DNA of 64,000 bases. Source: an uncultured Verrucomicrobiae bacterium. Its GTDB lineage: Bacteria; Verrucomicrobiota; Verrucomicrobiia; Limisphaerales; UBA1100. Below the pieces are notes generated by a model, which did not search any database, was not told where the DNA came from, and saw only the letters and a list, made by a program, of their open reading frames with translations. Below, in pieces: positions 60,896 to 64,000 of this stretch. The stretch covers positions 186,001 through 250,000 of the forward strand of contig CALKBX010000005.1 of the NCBI GenBank assembly GCA_937775205.1, written 5' to 3'. A program made the position numbers and the translations under genes. Position 1 is the first letter of the stretch. The number at the start of each line of letters is the position of its first letter.

Positions 60896-60924
60896 GACTT
60901 GGGTCTCACCGTGATTGATGATTT
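60896..60924 (+). repeat. 29-bp direct repeat copy 2
   Basis: gacttgggtctcaccgtgattgatgattt. Confidence 0.93.
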
Positions 60925-61043
60925 ACCTGAGACGATCAGGGTGGGTGAAGGGGAGAAGGAAGGATTTGTTCATTTAAAAGTTAAAGGCCCGCAAAACATG
61001 AACCTTATGGATATTCTTTTTGTTTCAGAAGCTTTCCCCCGGA

Positions 61044-62213
61044 TCATTCTCCAGGTTGAAGAGGCAGGCGCGCCACTTTTCCGCGCAGCCGGACTCTGCC
61101 ACTGACAGGCTCGCCGGCGCGGACATCTTCCTCGGTAAAAGTCGCCATCAAAACTTCGCCGAGGGGAGTGCGCTGGTGATCGTAGATGATGTAAATCCTG
61201 CCATCCTTGGCCTGCACGCCATCGGGATAGGTGACGTCCTCACGTTCGTCGATCATTAAGCCACCACTCCAAGTCTTGCCGTCGTCATCCGACACGTAGG
61301 CGGTGAGTTGCTCGCGCGGGACGCGTTTGTCGAGCGGGCCATGCTTTACCAGTAGCAGACTGCCTGACATCAAACGGCGAACGAAAAAGCGTGCAGTGCA
61401 GTGCTTGATTTCGCTGCGTTGCACGGGGGTCCATGTTTTGCCCCGGTCAGTGGAAATGGTTTCGGCCAGACCCTGCATCCGCACCAGCATCCACAGTGAT
61501 CCGTCTTTGCGCTCGACGATCATCGGCTCGTCCGGGCCGCGCTTTTTTGGATCGGCGATGTTGGCGGTGCCGCGAAGCGAAAAGCTTTCGCCCTGATCGG
61601 TCGACGCGTAGACCTTAATACTGTTATCCGTTTTCCATACCGACGAGGTCAGCAGCCAGTCGCCATCGGAGAGCACCGTCGGCTTGTTGAGCATGATACC
61701 GTCGCCCAGCCGACGCGGAGCGGACCACTGAAGTTCATCCGCATCGGGATTATCGCTGACAATGGCAAAGATACCATAACGTCCGTCCTGAACTCCAAAA
61801 GCCTGTCCCCAGAAAACCCACAGTCGCCCCTGTGGATCGATCCAGTTCGTCGCCGACATGGCGCGCACGCCCCGGCGGGGTAGAATCATGAGCTGCGCGT
61901 CCGACCATGACTTGCCGTCATCGTCGCTGAAGGTTAGCACCTGATAGTTTCGCGAACTTTCCACGTCGCGTCCGTACACTGCCCACAATCGGCCCTTCGC
62001 GGTGCGCGCGATTCCGGGGACGCCCTGACGTTTCGTCGGCGGGATGTGAAAACGCCACGGGTTGACGATGACGTGCGCGGGTTTGAGGGCAATGTCAGGA
62101 TCGGCCGGCTCTGCGGCGGCGCTGAGGTCTGCAATCGCGACTGCAGCAGCTGTCGCGAAGAGAAGTGCGTTCAGGCGAAGTTTCGGGGATTTCATGGGAG
62201 TGAGTTGCATCAT
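61044..62213 (-). CDS. Sialidase/BNR-repeat-like exo-glycosidase family protein
   Basis: Several Asp-box-like motifs (FSDDDGKSWSDAQ, ASTDQGESFS, STDRGKTWTPV, VSDDDGKTWSGG); signal-like N-terminus. Confidence 0.85.
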   Translation of the reverse strand: MMQLTPMKSPKLRLNALLFATAAAVAIADLSAAAEPADPDIALKPAHVIVNPWRFHIPPTKRQGVPGIARTAKGRLWAVYGRDVESSRNYQVLTFSDDDGKSWSDAQLMILPRRGVRAMSATNWIDPQGRLWVFWGQAFGVQDGRYGIFAIVSDNPDADELQWSAPRRLGDGIMLNKPTVLSDGDWLLTSSVWKTDNSIKVYASTDQGESFSLRGTANIADPKKRGPDEPMIVERKDGSLWMLVRMQGLAETISTDRGKTWTPVQRSEIKHCTARFFVRRLMSGSLLLVKHGPLDKRVPREQLTAYVSDDDGKTWSGGLMIDEREDVTYPDGVQAKDGRIYIIYDHQRTPLGEVLMATFTEEDVRAGEPVSGRVRLRGKVARLPLQPGE

Positions 62214-62228
62214 TATTTCAATCAGTTT

Positions 62229-64000
62229 CTATTCTATTACCATCTTCGCGAAGCGTTCGGGCACGTGATAGCTGCGCGTGCCGGTGTGCGGAAAAGACCA
62301 GGAGGTTTTTCCTGACGGGCGGACACGCGTGCGACCGACGTTCATATACCAGGGGCTGTCCATGCCGGGCTTCGCGCCGACGACGTGGTGATTCGGATCG
62401 GCGGCTCCTTCTTCGGCATCGACGACGGGGATGCGAACGACGACGCTCCAGAAATCGTCGCCGCGCTCAGTCTTCACCGTGGCGTTCGATTTCCAGCGCT
62501 GATTCAGGCGGCCGTGGCGATCGGCGTCGAAGATTTTCCCGTCCGGATTGACTTCGATCTGGTAATACGCGTGGCCCTGGGTTTCGAGCTGGATCGCGAC
62601 GCTGTCCCCGGTCCACACGTCGTCAGTCACGAATAGGTTCTTCATGTCAGGCTCGTCGCATTTGATCTCGAAAATGACCGCGCCCTCATCGTCCCAGCGA
62701 ACCTTGAATCGCGTCTTGGTTCCCACTGCTTTACCGGACTCAATGTCGACCAGCGCGTAACTGCGCAAGAACTTCTTCGAGTCGGTCGGGCGACCGACAA
62801 TCGTCGGCGCCTCTTTTCGGGGATCTCCCATTTCGGCCAGCCGCGCAACGGTCTGGCGCAGATCGTCCGGTTCGGGCAGCTCATCCAACATCATCGCGAT
62901 ACGTTGGCGGTAGACTGAATCACCGGCGGTATCGCGCGCTTTGGCGAGCATTTCGAGAAACTTCAGCCGGTCTTCGAGGGCAACGTTAGTCGCGCTCGTC
63001 GCCTTCACACCGGCGAGAATCGGAGCCTCCGTATAAGCGCGTTCAGCGAATTCGATCGCGGCCTTCATTTCGGTTGCGACGGGGCCGAAGAAGTTTTTGT
63101 AGTAATCATCGAGCAGGGCGTCGACGTCCTGATCCGCGTCCCAGTAGAGGCGGGAGAGCACGTAGAGGTTCATGTGATTCAGGGCTGGGTGATACCATTT
63201 CGCACGCCGCTGGCTGACCTCGTTGCAGTCGCCGAGCGACACGCCTTTGAGGGCTCGCATCTCGCGGGCCATGGCGTGAGGCTGGAAAATGGGAAAGGGC
63301 TCGGGCTCGTCCTCCGTGCCCCAGAGGCTGTATCGGTTGTTCTCCACGCGCAGAAGGCGACCGGGGTGGAGTTTTTCGCGCCATGCGTTTACCTGAGCGG
63401 TGAAGGATTCCCAATGCTCGTCGTTCATGAACCGGGGCCGACCGCGATTGGAAAGGAAGACGCCGACGTTGGGCGTGAATTTCTCGACGTTTCCCGGCGG
63501 CTCGACGTAGCTGGTGTAGGCCCCGCCCGAGACCAGCCGGTCGGGGTGCGTTTTGTAGAGCGCACGACCAACGCGATCGATGAAGCCCCAGACAAGGTCG
63601 GAAGGCGACTGTCCCGCGCACTTGTCGCATTGGCAGCGTTTGAAACCGTCGGTCGGCCAGAGCGAAACATGCGGTTCGTCGTAGTGATCGAACAGGAACT
63701 GCGCGAATTTGATCGTCTCTTGCTCGAGACCTTCGGAGCTGTAGCAGGCGGTGCCGTAACCTTTATGCGATGTGTCGCGTTTGTCGCCTATCAGTGCGTA
63801 GAAATCGGGGTGAGCCTCTTTCATGGCGTCCCTGCGGTGCACGAAAACATGACCGTGGGCATAACCGAGGTTGCCGAGCACGTGGTAGCTGGAATTGATG
63901 CCGATTCGGCGGCCCCAAATGACATCGTGCCAGGAAAAGCCTGAGTAGTTATACCAGTTGGCATAGCGCAGCGGGTAATCAGGCCGAATCGTTGTATCGC
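62229..64000 (-). CDS. DUF4838-like protein (partial; 5' end beyond window)
   Basis: SLWPTDGFKRCQCDKCAGQSPSDLVWGFIDRVGRALYKTHPDRLVSGGAYTSYVEPP; in-frame coding continues to the window edge. Confidence 0.75.
   Translation of the reverse strand, partial: DTTIRPDYPLRYANWYNYSGFSWHDVIWGRRIGINSSYHVLGNLGYAHGHVFVHRRDAMKEAHPDFYALIGDKRDTSHKGYGTACYSSEGLEQETIKFAQFLFDHYDEPHVSLWPTDGFKRCQCDKCAGQSPSDLVWGFIDRVGRALYKTHPDRLVSGGAYTSYVEPPGNVEKFTPNVGVFLSNRGRPRFMNDEHWESFTAQVNAWREKLHPGRLLRVENNRYSLWGTEDEPEPFPIFQPHAMAREMRALKGVSLGDCNEVSQRRAKWYHPALNHMNLYVLSRLYWDADQDVDALLDDYYKNFFGPVATEMKAAIEFAERAYTEAPILAGVKATSATNVALEDRLKFLEMLAKARDTAGDSVYRQRIAMMLDELPEPDDLRQTVARLAEMGDPRKEAPTIVGRPTDSKKFLRSYALVDIESGKAVGTKTRFKVRWDDEGAVIFEIKCDEPDMKNLFVTDDVWTGDSVAIQLETQGHAYYQIEVNPDGKIFDADRHGRLNQRWKSNATVKTERGDDFWSVVVRIPVVDAEEGAADPNHHVVGAKPGMDSPWYMNVGRTRVRPSGKTSWSFPHTGTRSYHVPERFAKMVIE

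Overview
The window looks like a PVC-group (probably Verrucomicrobiota) chromosome. This is inferred from the gene families (DUF1501/PSD1, DUF1592/DUF1552, sulfatase, Alternative Complex III); no taxonomic search was possible. Positions 1-32 kb are mostly core: lipA, ligA, pyrF, mfd, mtnA, tRNA-Cys, and a 12-kb operon encoding Alternative Complex III (actA-F), two tandem-duplicated monohaem cytochromes and a divergent cbb3-oxidase-like module. The CcoN-like subunit of that module has no His-His pair and appears to lack the CuB and high-spin haem ligands. Positions 32.1-48.5 kb form an apparent integrated island. It is bounded by a 28-bp direct repeat of the tRNA-Leu(CAA) 3' end, with matching arm-like repeats at both ends and a truncated integrase. 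Its cargo includes a TspO/CIA30/DoxX-like cluster next to a UvsE fragment, a DUF1501/PSD1 pair, a VWA gene with an operator-like palindrome, and several uncharacterised ORFs. Positions 48.7-56.3 kb hold a second integrase/excisionase/rep-like module and accessory genes, including a frame-broken SEL1 array and a nuclease with two C-terminal metal-binding-like repeats. A DUF1592/DUF1552 pair is flanked by a 29-bp direct repeat at 56.3-60.9 kb. The window ends with a sialidase-like protein and a partial DUF4838 protein. Frame-breaking indels in several genes may be real decay or sequence errors. All family calls come from motif reading and memory, not database searches.
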